Shown: in pieces, positions 16,357 to 26,425 of the stretch | How the letters are laid out: the number at the start of each line of letters is the position of its first letter | Position numbering within the stretch: position 1 is the stretch's first letter | Origin: Gammaproteobacteria bacterium | GTDB taxonomy: Bacteria > Pseudomonadota > Gammaproteobacteria > JAKEHO01 | Length of the DNA: 46,399 bases | Direction: 5' to 3' | NCBI GenBank assembly: GCA_022614965.1 | Contig: JAKEHO010000030.1 | Location: 1 to 46,399 of the forward strand | The notes under the pieces: generated by a model | Told to the model about the DNA's origin: nothing | Database searches by the model: none | What the model saw: only the letters and a program-made list of their open reading frames with translations | Translations under genes and position numbers: made by a program

Positions 16357-16782
16357 TCACATCCTAAGCCTCACCCGCAAGCGCCGCAGCGTCTCGGGAT
16401 CCCCTTGATCGGGCATAATCACCACCGGCTGGGTGCGACCATCCACCTTAAAACGCAATGCAATCAGCCACGGATGCACAAAGGCACTCGGCAGAAGTTC
16501 AGCCGAATACGTCTCCCCGCGGACAGTTGTGAGCCGCCACTCCCCTTCGGAGCTGAGCAATAGCTCATCCAGTGACCACGGGCTCGCCCCTAGCACGTAG
16601 TGCCGCAATGAGTGAATCAGGCTCACCCCCAGCACGCCAACCGTTACAAGCTTGGTCCAAATGGGGAGATCGAGCGGGATGAGTACGGCCATCGCCCCAA
16701 AATGTGCGGTCAAAAGAGCGATCATCAGCCATCGTGAAGGCCGCAATCTAAGGCGAATTGGCGCCTGAAACGCGCTGTTCAT
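16357..16782 (-). CDS. YgfX-like membrane protein
   Basis: A 141-residue protein with RLRLRPSRW followed by two adjacent hydrophobic helices (about residues 20-60) and a soluble C-terminal half. This matches the layout of YgfX/CptA, a small inner-membrane protein often encoded beside sdhE. Here it is convergent with the prenyl synthase gene and lies on the far side of the sdh operon from sdhE. An in-frame GTG at 16797 gives a longer form; neither start has a good Shine-Dalgarno. The reported toxin-like effect of E. coli YgfX is disputed, so a role is not assigned. Confidence 0.6.
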   Translation of the reverse strand: MNSAFQAPIRLRLRPSRWLMIALLTAHFGAMAVLIPLDLPIWTKLVTVGVLGVSLIHSLRHYVLGASPWSLDELLLSSEGEWRLTTVRGETYSAELLPSAFVHPWLIALRFKVDGRTQPVVIMPDQGDPETLRRLRVRLRM

Positions 16783-17262
16783 CGGGTTCAACGGCACGCA
16801 GCTGAAGTCTTGAAATCGCCCTTCATTAAAAAGATACTAGCTCCGTCTTCACGGTCGACAACACCAAAAGAATGACGATTTTGCCTTGGTAGACGGCGGA
16901 TCAGGGCTCCCGAAAGCAGGTAAGTGGACATTTCAGCGTGGGGTAACTCGCACAGAAGCATGAACAAAGAGCGGAAAATCAGGGAGAAAAAATCACAAAA
17001 AAAGGTCCCGCTGCAAGAGGAGGGCACGGCCAGCGCTCCTCGGGAGATTGGTGGCCCCAAAGGTCCTGAGCCCACGCGTTACGGGGACTGGGAACGACGC
17101 GGCCGGTGTTGTGACTTTTAGCTCCACTTAAGCGACTCCCTGGGAAGCCGCCCGGAGGGGGTTCCCCGGCCAAAATGGACACAAGAGGCGGGCAATTTCC
17201 CAGGGTTCCACATGGGATCACACAGCGGGGACATTAACAAGACGCCCTAGAGGTTCTACGGT
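16783..17262. other. non-coding region upstream of sdhC
   Basis: About 480 bp between the divergent ygfX-like gene and sdhC. Short frames on both strands have no motifs. The segment presumably holds the sdh promoter and a long leader, but no boxes stand out. An A-rich run lies near 16975-17005 and GC-rich imperfect palindromes near 17145-17175. Confidence 0.5.
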
Positions 17263-17661
17263 ATGGCACAGGACAAACGTCCGCTCGCACCGCATCTGCA
17301 AGTGTACCGGTGGCAACTCACCTCGGTTCTTTCCATCACCCACCGGGCGACAGGTATGCTCCTTACCCTCGGGACCATCCTGCTCGCCTATTGGCTGCTC
17401 GCAATCGCGGCTGGCCCCGGGGCATTCGCGAGCGCTCAGGCCCTGTTGGGATCATGGGTTGGGCAGGTCGTCCTGTTTCTATGGACGCTCGCGCTCTACT
17501 ATCACCTTTGCAATGGCATTCGTCACCTCTTCTGGGATGCAGGATATGGTTTTGAGATCAAGACGGTTTACGCCTCGGGTATGGCAGTAGTGCTTGCCAC
17601 AGGGGTGCTGACCGTCGTGACCTGGGTGATGGCGATGAATGGACCAGGAGGCGGCGCATAG
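17263..17661 (+). CDS. sdhC: Succinate dehydrogenase cytochrome b556 subunit
   Basis: A membrane anchor subunit of complex II that binds haem b and quinone. The 132 residues show RPLAPHLQVYR at the N-terminus, SITHR (24-28) supplying the quinone-site Ser and Arg, and the axial haem ligand His81 in YYHLCNGIRHL. Three transmembrane helices are evident. It is first in the sdhCDAB-sdhE cluster, with an AGAGG ribosome site, and its stop is followed immediately by the sdhD ATG. Confidence 0.95.
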   Translation: MAQDKRPLAPHLQVYRWQLTSVLSITHRATGMLLTLGTILLAYWLLAIAAGPGAFASAQALLGSWVGQVVLFLWTLALYYHLCNGIRHLFWDAGYGFEIKTVYASGMAVVLATGVLTVVTWVMAMNGPGGGA

Positions 17662-18039
17662 ATGCTCCGCCCTCCCATTGCCCGGGTCCGTGGCCTCGGC
17701 TCGGCCAAGGACGGCGTACGCCAATGGTGGGCCCAACGTGTTACGGCTGTTGCGCTAGTGCCACTGACTCTGTGGTTTATCGCGTCTGTCCTCTCAATGG
17801 TGGGCGCTGACTACGCGGGGGTCGTAGCGTGGATCCAATCCCCTTCCGTGACCGTGCTGTTCATCCTTTTTTTCTTGGCGCTGTTCTACCATGCACAACT
17901 TGGCATGCAGGTCATCATTGAAGACTATATCCATACTGAATGGCTAAAGTTCACTAGCCTCATCGTGCTGAGCTTCACAACCATTTTTCTTGGCATCGTT
18001 TGCACGTTTGCGGTGCTAAAGGTGTCCTTGGGGAGTTAG
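17662..18039 (+). CDS. sdhD: Succinate dehydrogenase hydrophobic anchor subunit
   Basis: The second membrane anchor of complex II, 125 residues with three helices. FYHAQLGMQVIIEDYIH holds the haem ligand His77 and the Asp88-Tyr89 pair equivalent to the E. coli quinone-site Asp82-Tyr83. It starts on the base after the sdhC stop and ends six bases before sdhA. Confidence 0.95.
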   Translation: MLRPPIARVRGLGSAKDGVRQWWAQRVTAVALVPLTLWFIASVLSMVGADYAGVVAWIQSPSVTVLFILFFLALFYHAQLGMQVIIEDYIHTEWLKFTSLIVLSFTTIFLGIVCTFAVLKVSLGS

Positions 18040-18045
18040 CCCCCG

Positions 18046-19836
18046 ATGGCCGGTGCCTACGAGATTATTGATCACCAGTACGATGTGGTAGTGGTTGGCG
18101 CAGGTGGTGCGGGGCTGCGGGCCACCCTGGGGATGGCCGCAAAGGGCCTACCGACGGCCTGCATTACCAAGGTCTTCCCAACACGGAGCCATACCGTGGC
18201 CGCCCAGGGTGGCATGAGCGCCGCGCTCGGTAACATGGGCGAAGACGATTGGCGCTGGCATATGTACGACACCATCAAGGGGTCTGACTGGCTGGGGGAT
18301 CAGGATGCAATCGAATACATGTGCCGCGAGGCCCTACCCGCCGTCATTGAACTAGAGCACTTTGGAGTACCGTTTTCGCGAACAGAGGACGGCAGAATTT
18401 ATCAACGTCCCTTCGGCGGCATGACCACCCACTTCGGGAAAGGCACCGCGCAGCGTACGTGCGCTGCTGCCGATCGCACGGGTCACGCAATCTTGCACAC
18501 ACTCTATCAGCAATCACTGAAGCATCAGGCGGAATTCTTCATCGAGTATTTTGCGATCGACCTCATCCTGGACGATGAAGGGGTCTGCCGTGGTGTCCTA
18601 GCCTGGAACCTCGAAGATGGTACCCTGCATCGCTTTCGAGCCCATGCCACAGTGCTTGCAACGGGGGGATACGGGCGTGCCTATTTCTCCTCCACCTCCG
18701 CGCATACGTGCACGGGTGATGGAAATGCCATGGCGCTACGCGCCGGCCTGCCACTTCAAGATACGGAGTTCGTGCAGTTTCACCCAACTGGCATATACGG
18801 GTCGGGTTGTCTTATCACCGAGGGGTCTCGGGGCGAGGGTGCTTATTTAACAAACTCGGAAGGTGAGCGATTCATGGAGCGTTATGCACCAAACGCCAAG
18901 GATCTCGCCTCGCGCGACATCGTCTGCCGCGCCATGACCGTCGAGATCCGCGAAGGCCGCGGCGTTGGAAAACACGCTGACCAGATCCTTTTGCACCTCG
19001 AACATCTCGGCCCAGAGGTCATCCATGAACGGCTCCCGGGGATTGCAGAGACCGCGAGGATTTTTGCCGGTGTGGACGTGACTAAGCAACCCATCCCTGT
19101 GATACCCACAGCGCACTACAATATGGGCGGGATCCCCACTAACCATCATGGTCAGGTGGTCGTATTGAAAGACGGTAACCCAGACGCTGTGGTCCCGGGG
19201 TTGATGGCCATTGGCGAATGCGCCTGCGTATCGGTACACGGTGCCAACCGGCTGGGCTCCAATTCGTTGCTGGACATCGTCGTCTTTGGGCGCGCCGCAG
19301 CGAAGTTCTGCGCCGAGCACATCAAGCCACATACGCCCCAACAGCCTTTGCCCAAGCATCTTGAGGAACCCATCTTGAATCGGCTGGACCGGCTCCGGCA
19401 CGCCAAGGGCTCCCTACCCACGGCAAGGATCCGGCTTGAAATGCAGAAGACGATGCAGAGCAATGCGGGGGTGTTTCGCACGGGCGAGGTCCTGGAGGAA
19501 GGCAGACAAAAGATGCAAGGGATCTTTGAGTCATTCGTGGATGTGCAGGTTGCAGATCGGTCCATGATATGGAATACGGATCTCATCGAGACGCTTGAGC
19601 TCGAAAACTTGCTGGCCCAAGCAATGGTCACCGTATGTTCAGCGCTCAACCGCACAGAAAGCCGGGGGGCTCATGCCCGCGAGGACTACCCCGATCGAGA
19701 TGACCCGAACTGGTTGAAACATACCTTGGCCTGGCTAGAAGATAAGTCTGAGGTACGATTTGACTACCGGCCGGTTCACCTGCAACCGCTCACGGATGAA
19801 GTTGACTCGTTTCCGCCCAAGGCACGGGTATACTAA
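18046..19836 (+). CDS. sdhA: Succinate dehydrogenase flavoprotein subunit
   Basis: The catalytic FAD subunit, oxidising succinate to fumarate. At 596 residues it has family length. VVGAGGAGL (16-24) binds FAD, and His49 in [10 protein letters not shown] is the residue covalently linked to flavin. The catalytic HPTG and the substrate-binding [10 protein letters not shown] segment are intact, and the C-terminus RPVHLQP...PPKARVY is standard. A GGGGAG ribosome site overlaps the end of sdhD. Electrons pass to SdhB, encoded 26 bp downstream. Confidence 0.98.
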   Translation: MAGAYEIIDHQYDVVVVGAGGAGLRATLGMAAKGLPTACITKVFPTRSHTVAAQGGMSAALGNMGEDDWRWHMYDTIKGSDWLGDQDAIEYMCREALPAVIELEHFGVPFSRTEDGRIYQRPFGGMTTHFGKGTAQRTCAAADRTGHAILHTLYQQSLKHQAEFFIEYFAIDLILDDEGVCRGVLAWNLEDGTLHRFRAHATVLATGGYGRAYFSSTSAHTCTGDGNAMALRAGLPLQDTEFVQFHPTGIYGSGCLITEGSRGEGAYLTNSEGERFMERYAPNAKDLASRDIVCRAMTVEIREGRGVGKHADQILLHLEHLGPEVIHERLPGIAETARIFAGVDVTKQPIPVIPTAHYNMGGIPTNHHGQVVVLKDGNPDAVVPGLMAIGECACVSVHGANRLGSNSLLDIVVFGRAAAKFCAEHIKPHTPQQPLPKHLEEPILNRLDRLRHAKGSLPTARIRLEMQKTMQSNAGVFRTGEVLEEGRQKMQGIFESFVDVQVADRSMIWNTDLIETLELENLLAQAMVTVCSALNRTESRGAHAREDYPDRDDPNWLKHTLAWLEDKSEVRFDYRPVHLQPLTDEVDSFPPKARVY

Positions 19837-19862
19837 CGGACTTCACCGCGAGGGTAACCCCC

Positions 19863-20645
19863 ATGGCTGAATTCACACTACCCGCGAATTCGAAGGTGCG
19901 TAAGGGTAAAACCTTTGACGCGACCGCTGATTCGGCGAACAAGAAACGCTTCGTCATCTATCGATATGATCCGGATAGCGGAGCAAATCCGCGTCTGGAT
20001 ACCTATGAACTTGATATGGATCGCTGCGGGCCGATGGTGCTGGACGCCCTGATCAAGATCAAGAACGAGGTGGATGCAAGCTTGACGTTCCGGCGTTCAT
20101 GCCGGGAAGGTATCTGTGGCTCCTGCGCGATGAACATCGACGGCACCAACACACTCGCCTGCATCAAGGCAATCGAAGATATTCCGGGGGAGGTCAAAGT
20201 CTATCCCCTGCCACACCTGCCGGTCGTCAAAGACCTTGTGTCGGATCTTGCGAACTTCTTCGCCCAATATGCCTCAGTGGAGCCCTGGCTTAAGACCGAG
20301 ACGCCCGCTTCGCGAGATCGGGAGCGGCTACAATCGAAAGAAGAGCGCACCAAGCTAGATGGGCTGTACGAGTGCATCTTGTGCGCCTGTTGTTCTACCG
20401 GTTGTCCCAGTTACTGGTGGAACAGCGATCGCTACCTCGGGCCGGCAACTCTTCTGCAGGCTTACCGCTGGATCGCAGACAGTCGAGATGAGCACACCGG
20501 TGAACGGCTGGACAACCTCGAGGATCCATTCCGTCTCTATCGGTGCCACACCATTATGAACTGTACGAACACCTGCCCGAAGGGCCTCAATCCTGCCAAG
20601 GCCATCGCCGAGATCAAAAAACTCTTGATCACGCGCGCTACCTAG
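19863..20645 (+). CDS. sdhB: Succinate dehydrogenase iron-sulfur subunit
   Basis: The electron-transfer subunit with three clusters. The [2Fe-2S] ligands are Cys80, Cys85, Cys88 and Cys100 (CREGICGSC). The [4Fe-4S] and [3Fe-4S] ligands lie in [12 protein letters not shown] (171-182) and [17 protein letters not shown] (228-244). The 260-residue length is slightly longer than E. coli SdhB because of an N-terminal Lys/Asp-rich extension, as in alphaproteobacterial and mitochondrial homologues. Confidence 0.98.
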   Translation: MAEFTLPANSKVRKGKTFDATADSANKKRFVIYRYDPDSGANPRLDTYELDMDRCGPMVLDALIKIKNEVDASLTFRRSCREGICGSCAMNIDGTNTLACIKAIEDIPGEVKVYPLPHLPVVKDLVSDLANFFAQYASVEPWLKTETPASRDRERLQSKEERTKLDGLYECILCACCSTGCPSYWWNSDRYLGPATLLQAYRWIADSRDEHTGERLDNLEDPFRLYRCHTIMNCTNTCPKGLNPAKAIAEIKKLLITRAT

Positions 20646-20678
20646 GCTCATCGTTGCACGTGTACTGTTGGACGACCG

Positions 20679-20927
20679 ATGGGTGAACGGTCCCGGCTTC
20701 TATGGCGTTGCCGACGCGGCTTACGGGAACTCGATTTAATGCTACAAAGGTTCGTTGAGCGGCGTTACGACGACCTTCCAACGGAGGATAAGCATCACTT
20801 CGAAGAGTTACTGAATCAATCAGATGATGATCTGCTCTCCTGGCTCAAGGGCCGATCGCAGCCTGGCAATACAGGTCTCGCCCGCCTCGTAGAGGAGATC
20901 CGCATGACTTCAACCATTGAGAAATAG
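20679..20927 (+). CDS. sdhE: FAD assembly factor SdhE
   Basis: An 82-residue soluble protein that promotes covalent flavin attachment to SdhA. The defining RGxxE motif is present as RGLRE (13-17) in CRRGLRELDLML. It sits 33 bp after sdhB, so enzyme and assembly factor are encoded together. Confidence 0.93.
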   Translation: MGERSRLLWRCRRGLRELDLMLQRFVERRYDDLPTEDKHHFEELLNQSDDDLLSWLKGRSQPGNTGLARLVEEIRMTSTIEK

Positions 20928-21045
20928 TTGTAATACTTCAGGCGCCTCTTTACTCATCTCTCAATAGCTGCCTTTGCAGATTCTCCTACTAAAGCTTCGA
21001 TACTAGACTTGGGTTACCGAAAGATTCCAACGAAATCTCGTAATA

Positions 21046-22086
21046 ATGGAAGATAATTGGTCACATTTCCTTACAACTGTCGGTGCGAGGGTTGTGGATA
21101 AAATCGTTACCGATTACGGTGATCCGGTGGCAGAGAACCGATCCGTGCTATCCACAGATGTCATTGCAGACCTATCGCACCTAGGGTTACTTGAGGTTCG
21201 TGGTGTTGATGCCGGCGATTTCTTGAATAGGCAGTTCACAACGAATATTAAAGAAGTCACTCTGCATCGCGGCCAGCTTAGTGCTTGGTGCACACCCAAA
21301 GGACACGTGCTGACGAGTTTTTGGATCTTCAAGCGTGCGGAATCTTACTACCTGTTGTTACCGCAGGAACTCGTTGAAATGACGATGGGGCGGCTGCGCG
21401 GCTATGTGCTACGTGACGCCGTTACGATTGCCGATGCCAGCCCTGAACTGGCCCGTATCGGTCTCGCAGGCCCTCGAGCCGTGACGTTACTTAAGCAATC
21501 AGTCGGGGAGATACCCCAGCTCCCAGGCGAGGCTACGCAGCACGGCGCGGTGACGTTGCTCCGCATCCCGGGTCCCATGCCCCGCTTTCTGGCCCTCGGG
21601 GAGGAGCCGAGACTAAAGGCGCTATGGCAGGCGCTGGCAACGCAAATAAAGCCGGTCGGTGCCGGGCCTTGGGCCCTGCTGGATATCCTGTCCGGGATCC
21701 CGACGATCACTCCCGCCACAGCAGACGCGTTTTTACCCCAGATGCTCAATTTCCACGCACTCGGTGCGCTCAGCTTTGACAAGGGCTGTTTCCCAGGACA
21801 GGAGGTTATCGCTAGGGTCAGATACCGGGGTGCATTCAAGCGGCGCACCTACCTTGGACACGTGGACATGAGGGCGGTGCCGGATCCGGGCGATGGTCTG
21901 TTCGCGAAGAAAACCAGCGAGCCCATTGGCCAGGTGCTGAACGCGCAACCTCATCCAGACGGCGGGATCTCCATGCTCGCCGTGATCGAAATCGAGGCGG
22001 CCATGTCCGGTGAGGCCCGATTGCATGGCCAGGAGGGTCCCACAGTCCACATCCAACCGTTACCCTATTCGTTCAATGCCTCATAA
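21046..22086 (+). CDS. ygfZ: Folate-binding YgfZ protein (GcvT-like, Fe-S cluster related)
   Basis: A 346-residue homologue of the glycine cleavage T-protein that supports the maintenance of certain Fe-S enzymes. The diagnostic motif KGCFPGQE (246-253), with the essential Cys248, is intact in FDKGCFPGQEVIARV. It is longer at the N-terminus than E. coli YgfZ by a few residues. Placement after sdhE recalls the sdhE/ygfZ neighbourhood of E. coli. Its last 11 bases overlap the start of aguA. Confidence 0.92.
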   Translation: MEDNWSHFLTTVGARVVDKIVTDYGDPVAENRSVLSTDVIADLSHLGLLEVRGVDAGDFLNRQFTTNIKEVTLHRGQLSAWCTPKGHVLTSFWIFKRAESYYLLLPQELVEMTMGRLRGYVLRDAVTIADASPELARIGLAGPRAVTLLKQSVGEIPQLPGEATQHGAVTLLRIPGPMPRFLALGEEPRLKALWQALATQIKPVGAGPWALLDILSGIPTITPATADAFLPQMLNFHALGALSFDKGCFPGQEVIARVRYRGAFKRRTYLGHVDMRAVPDPGDGLFAKKTSEPIGQVLNAQPHPDGGISMLAVIEIEAAMSGEARLHGQEGPTVHIQPLPYSFNAS

Positions 22087-23119
22087 AGTGACACGCTATC
22101 CTGCGGAGTGGGAACCGCAAAGTGCACTGCTCATGACCTGGCCGCATCCAGAGAGTAATTGGCAGCAGGAGCCCTTAGCAGCCGAGAGTGCCTTCGTTGC
22201 GATCGCGAAAGCGGTATCTGATTCACAAAAGCTTGTGATCGCCTGTAACGATGAGGAACACCGTGATCATGTCGATACCCTGTTGCGACAGGCCCAGATC
22301 AAGGTCAACCGCCATCGACTCTATGTTGCCCCTTCAAATGATAGTTGGGCACGCGACCATGGGCCCATCGGTGTACTCGAGGACGGAAATGCATTGCTCT
22401 TGGACTTTGAGTTTAACGGTTGGGGTAACAAGTATCCGGCCGATCGCGATAACCTCATCACGCAGACGCTGCATGCGGCGGGGGCATTTGGACACACTCC
22501 CGTGGAAAGTATTGATTTCGTGCTCGAAGGAGGAAGTATCGAGACGGACGGTGCTGGCACACTCCTTACGACCAGACGCTGTCTCCTTTCTCCAACACGT
22601 AACCCAAATCTTACCCCCAAACAAATCGAGTCCCAGTTGTTAGAACGCCTTAGCTGTCGTCGCATCCTGTGGTTAAATAACGGGCAGCTGTTGGGCGACG
22701 ATACCGACGGACACATTGACACCCTGGCACGGTTTGTCGACCGAGAGAGCATCGCTCACCTGCAGTGTAATGATGAGGATGACCCTAATTACCCGGAGCT
22801 TGACGCGATGGTGCGAGAGTTACATGTCTTGCAAAGGCTAGACGGGGAGCCGTATCGTCTTGTCCCCCTGCCGTGCCCGCGACTGATCCGTTCAAACGAT
22901 GGCGAGCCACTCCCTGCGACTTACGCCAATTTTCTGATCCTCAACGATGCGGTCCTGGTGCCAACCTACGAGGATCCTGCCGATGCTTTGGCACTGAAGA
23001 TCCTGGCGGACTGTTTTCCTCTGCGTCAAACTATTGGAGTCAATGCCTTGCCGTTAATTCATGAATACGGCAGTCTCCACTGTGTCGCTACGCACTTACC
23101 ACGCGGGGTTGTCCAATGA
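22076..23119 (+). CDS. aguA: Agmatine deiminase
   Basis: Hydrolyses agmatine to N-carbamoylputrescine and ammonia, the first step of the arginine-decarboxylase route to putrescine. The 347 residues belong to the peptidyl-arginine deiminase fold, with SNDSWARDHGP (substrate Asp), DDTDGHIDTLARF (catalytic His) and the nucleophile Cys336 in GSLHCVA. The ATG at 22076 overlaps ygfZ, and a more upstream in-frame ATG is rejected because the preceding residues lack family similarity. Its stop overlaps the aguB ATG. Confidence 0.95.
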   Translation: MPHKVTRYPAEWEPQSALLMTWPHPESNWQQEPLAAESAFVAIAKAVSDSQKLVIACNDEEHRDHVDTLLRQAQIKVNRHRLYVAPSNDSWARDHGPIGVLEDGNALLLDFEFNGWGNKYPADRDNLITQTLHAAGAFGHTPVESIDFVLEGGSIETDGAGTLLTTRRCLLSPTRNPNLTPKQIESQLLERLSCRRILWLNNGQLLGDDTDGHIDTLARFVDRESIAHLQCNDEDDPNYPELDAMVRELHVLQRLDGEPYRLVPLPCPRLIRSNDGEPLPATYANFLILNDAVLVPTYEDPADALALKILADCFPLRQTIGVNALPLIHEYGSLHCVATHLPRGVVQ

Positions 23120-24003
23120 ACACCCACATGTCTGTCGGCCTTGTGCAGCATGCATGCACCGAGGACCGCAAACACAATCTCCAAGCATCCGTTTCAGGGA
23201 TCTGTGAAGCACACCGGCAAGGCGCCGAGCTTGTGTTATTGCCGGAGCTGCACTGCCATCCCTATTTCTGCCGGTTCGAAGACGCAACCATGTTTGAACT
23301 CTCAGAATCGATTCCGGGGCCAACGACTGAACAACTATCCCGCGTCGCCGCTGAACTGGGTGTCGTCATCGTCGCCTCCATCTTCGAACGCCGCGCCCGT
23401 GGCCTGTACCACAATACGGCCGTGGTGTTGGAGCGAAACGGCGAGATTACGGGCACGTACCGTAAGATGCACATTCCCGACGATCCCGGCTACTACGAAA
23501 AATTCTATTTCGCCCCAGGCGACCAAGGGTTTAGGCCGATACCCACCTCTGCTGGAACGCTCGGCGTGCTGGTGTGCTGGGACCAGTGGTTTCCAGAGGC
23601 CGCGCGTCTGATGGCGCTTGCGGGCGCTGATCTCCTCCTCTACCCGAGCGCGATCGGCTGGGATCGCAACGACACGGAACAGGAACGCGCACGCCAGTGT
23701 GACGCCTGGATCACCATCCAACGCGCCCATGCCATTGCCAACAGCCTGCCGCTTGCTGTGTGCAACCGCTGGGGGCTCGAGCAAAGCGCAAGGGAGAACG
23801 ATGCGGGGATTGAATTCTGGGGCTCAAGCTTCATCGCAGGGCCACAAGGGGAAGTCTTGTTTCAGGCGCCCTGCGCTGAAGACGCGGTGCACTCGGTAAC
23901 ACTGGATCTCGCCCGAAGCGCGGCCCTACGTCACCAGTGGCCCTATCTTCGTGACCGACGCGTCGATGCCTACCAGGGACTCCTTAGCCGCTATCTTGAC
24001 TGA
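23116..24003 (+). CDS. aguB: N-carbamoylputrescine amidohydrolase
   Basis: A nitrilase-superfamily enzyme that releases putrescine, CO2 and ammonia from N-carbamoylputrescine. The Glu-Lys-Cys triad is visible: Glu44 in LLPELH, Lys117 in YRKMHIPDDPGYYEKFYF and Cys154 in VLVCWDQWFPEAARL. The 295-residue length and the CWDQWFPE wording are typical of this subfamily. It overlaps aguA by four bases (ATGA), a classic coupled pair. The arginine decarboxylase is not in the window. Confidence 0.96.
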   Translation: MNTHMSVGLVQHACTEDRKHNLQASVSGICEAHRQGAELVLLPELHCHPYFCRFEDATMFELSESIPGPTTEQLSRVAAELGVVIVASIFERRARGLYHNTAVVLERNGEITGTYRKMHIPDDPGYYEKFYFAPGDQGFRPIPTSAGTLGVLVCWDQWFPEAARLMALAGADLLLYPSAIGWDRNDTEQERARQCDAWITIQRAHAIANSLPLAVCNRWGLEQSARENDAGIEFWGSSFIAGPQGEVLFQAPCAEDAVHSVTLDLARSAALRHQWPYLRDRRVDAYQGLLSRYLD

Positions 24004-24065
24004 GCGAAGGGGGACGGGCTAGTCATAACAATCGTGCGATTTCATCCGCATCGAGCGCACCCCGT

Positions 24066-25043
24066 GTGATCATCCGCCAACCGTTTAAGCCCGCCTGGTG
24101 GCTACCCGGTCCACACGCACAAACCCTATGGCCACGCCTGCCTTCGCGTGCCCACAGGATTGCCCTCCAGCAGGAACGCCTCGAGCTGCCGGATGGTGAC
24201 TTTGTCGACCTGGCATGGACCACCGGTCGCTCCGGTCCCATCGTCATCGTCTTGCACGGCTTGGAGGGCGGCATCCGATCCCCCTACGTGGCGCGGGTTA
24301 TGGCAGCGATTCACGAACGCAAGTGGCGAGGAGTGCTGTTGCATTTCCGAGGTTGTGGCTCAACGCTAAACCGTCTGGCCCGCAGCTATCACTCAGGTGA
24401 CACAGGCGATATTAGCTATCTGATTGACATACTAAGGGAAAGAGAGCCAATAACCCCGCTCGCGTGCGTTGGGTATTCCTTAGGCGGCAATGTGTTGTTG
24501 AAATATCTTGGCGAGCGTGGGAGTGATTCGGGTCTTACAGCGGCTGTTGCCGTGTCTGTCCCATTTGATCTGCACAACAGTGCCGAGCGCCTTGATCGCG
24601 GTTTCTCGCGCTTCTATCAATGGATATTACTCAAGAGTCTTCGCGCGAAGACGACGAGAAAATTTCGAATGCTGAAATCCCCTATTGCCCTGGACAGACT
24701 GGCGACGTATAGAAACTTCCATGCCTTTGACGATGCGATCACTGCCCCTTTACATGGGTTTAAAAATGTTGATGATTACTACAATCGCTCTAGCAGCCGT
24801 CAGTATCTCAGCAGGATCTGCGTGCCAACACTCATATTGCACGCGGCGGATGATCCATTCATGACGCGAGAGGCGATACCGGACGCATCGGCACTATCCC
24901 CCAGCACATCATTAGAGCTAAGCGAACACGGCGGTCATGTAGGATTTGTCAGCGGTCCAGTTCCGTGGCGTGCAAGATACTGGCTCGATGAGCGTATTCC
25001 CCGCCATCTCGCCGCCTATATCGGTGGGATCCAGCGACCCTAG
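24066..25043 (+). CDS. yheT: YheT-family alpha/beta hydrolase
   Basis: A 325-residue hydrolase. The oxyanion region is VLHGLEGG (63-70), followed by FRGCGS; the nucleophile Ser138 lies in VGYSLGGN; and the acid and base are in HAADDPFM and EHGGHVGF. The opening RQPFKPAWWLPGPHAQTLWP is typical of YheT, whose substrate is unknown (ester or lipid suspected). The start is GTG without a strong ribosome site, 62 bp after aguB on the same strand. Confidence 0.86.
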   Translation: MIIRQPFKPAWWLPGPHAQTLWPRLPSRAHRIALQQERLELPDGDFVDLAWTTGRSGPIVIVLHGLEGGIRSPYVARVMAAIHERKWRGVLLHFRGCGSTLNRLARSYHSGDTGDISYLIDILREREPITPLACVGYSLGGNVLLKYLGERGSDSGLTAAVAVSVPFDLHNSAERLDRGFSRFYQWILLKSLRAKTTRKFRMLKSPIALDRLATYRNFHAFDDAITAPLHGFKNVDDYYNRSSSRQYLSRICVPTLILHAADDPFMTREAIPDASALSPSTSLELSEHGGHVGFVSGPVPWRARYWLDERIPRHLAAYIGGIQRP

Positions 25044-25104
25044 GTTACAATGGTAATTAATAATGATGCTGTCAGCACTGACTTCTAACTGCAGGGAATG
25101 TGTC

Positions 25105-25590
25105 ATGCGCCTAAATCGAGTGATCTATCTTATGATCTGTCTTGGTTGCATGGGACTCCTCGCCTTCGGCATGTATCTCGAGATCGTTAAAGACCTCGAA
25201 CCGTGCCCGCTATGTATTCTGCAGCGCCTTGCATTTGTGCTGATCGCGCTCATCAGTCTCATAGCCGCGATCCATGGCCCAAGGAGCGCGGGCGTTAGAA
25301 TCTACAGCACTCTCATCATCCTGGGAGCACTTGGAGGGGCTGCCATCGCCGGACGGCAGGTGTACCTGGAACACCTGCCACCAGAGCAAGTGCCGGAGTG
25401 CGGCCCCGGGCTTGAGTACATGCTGAACACCTATCCACTCGGTAAAACACTCAAGATCATTTTGAGCGGGACAGGCGACTGTGCCGAAGTCCTCTGGACC
25501 TTCCTGGGTCTCAGCATTCCGACTTGGACGCTGATCTGCTTCTCGCTGATCGTGGCAGTTAGCATTACGCAGGCTGTGACGGCGAGGTAA
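25105..25590 (+). CDS. dsbB: Disulfide bond formation protein DsbB
   Basis: A four-helix inner-membrane quinone reductase that reoxidises DsbA. The first cysteine pair, CPLC (34-37) in EPCPLCILQR, passes electrons to quinone, and the second, Cys99 and Cys125, lies in the second periplasmic loop. The ATG at 25105 gives 161 residues and has AGGGA upstream; an earlier in-frame ATG would add a non-family Cys-containing extension. It is convergent with the ABC permease gene, 19 bp away. Confidence 0.92.
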   Translation: MRLNRVIYLMICLGCMGLLAFGMYLEIVKDLEPCPLCILQRLAFVLIALISLIAAIHGPRSAGVRIYSTLIILGALGGAAIAGRQVYLEHLPPEQVPECGPGLEYMLNTYPLGKTLKIILSGTGDCAEVLWTFLGLSIPTWTLICFSLIVAVSITQAVTAR

Positions 25591-25609
25591 AAAACGAAGC
25601 AGGATAGGG

Positions 25610-26425
25610 CTACTCACCGACCTGCAATAGCAGGCCGCGCACGCGTGCGATCCGAAAGACCCAAAAAAATACGATGATCCCCACCGCGAGGTAGACACTA
25701 TTCAATACGACTGCATTGAGAAATAATTCTCTGTCAAATCGATGTTCAAACAGTACCGCGCGCATACCTTCAAAGACATAGCTGCTCGGAATCGCCCAGG
25801 CAACCGACTGTAACCAGTGGGGTAAAGTTGAAATGGGATAGTAAATCCCGCTGATGGGCGCGATAGCGAAGATCGCCACCCAGGCCAGACTTTCCGCCCC
25901 GAGGCCATAACGTAACAGGAGGCCGCATATCAGAAACCCGATCGCCCAGCCAAAGACCAGCAAGTTTGTAAAAAAGCCCAGCAGCGGTAATCCAAGATCG
26001 AATATTGAATAACGATAGAGGGGGATCGCCAACAATGCGGCTGTGCCAACACCAAGTAGCGTGCGAAACAGACTAATCACCAACAATGAAGCCACCAGCT
26101 CCTGCGGTCGCAAGGGGCTTGCAAACAGGTGCCCGAGGTTGCGCGCAAACATCTCCTCCATAAATACGACGGATACGCCGAGCTGCGCACGAAAGAGCAC
26201 ATCCCACAATAAAACGGCAGACAACAGAACACCCGCTGCGTGAGCAACCCAAGAACTGTTGGTAACGAAGAACTGGGTGATAAAGCCCCACATAATCATC
26301 TGTACGGTGGGCCAATACGCCTGCTCGAGGATACGTGGCCACGATCCACGCAAGAGATATAAATAACGCAGCACCATCGCCGCGACGCGGCGCACAGAGA
26401 AGGCAGGGGACATTTCAATGCTCAC
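25610..26425 (-). CDS. ABC-2 type transporter permease
   Basis: A 271-residue membrane protein with six predicted helices and the ABC-2 pattern: a charged N-terminus, MEEMFARNLGHLFASPLRPQEL after helix 2, and ISGIYYPISTLPHWLQ before the last helices. It is encoded directly after its ATPase, and its GTG start overlaps the ATPase stop by four bases. Substrates of such two-gene exporters range from drugs to polysaccharides and cannot be inferred here. Confidence 0.88.
   Translation of the reverse strand: MSIEMSPAFSVRRVAAMVLRYLYLLRGSWPRILEQAYWPTVQMIMWGFITQFFVTNSSWVAHAAGVLLSAVLLWDVLFRAQLGVSVVFMEEMFARNLGHLFASPLRPQELVASLLVISLFRTLLGVGTAALLAIPLYRYSIFDLGLPLLGFFTNLLVFGWAIGFLICGLLLRYGLGAESLAWVAIFAIAPISGIYYPISTLPHWLQSVAWAIPSSYVFEGMRAVLFEHRFDRELFLNAVVLNSVYLAVGIIVFFWVFRIARVRGLLLQVGE

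Noticed and set aside
16788..17121. Small genes on either strand upstream of sdhC
   Set aside because: The frames overlap each other, show low-complexity sequence and have no motif or ribosome site.
25063..25104. Earlier ATG for dsbB
   Set aside because: It adds 14 residues outside the family and has a poorer ribosome site than the ATG at 25105.
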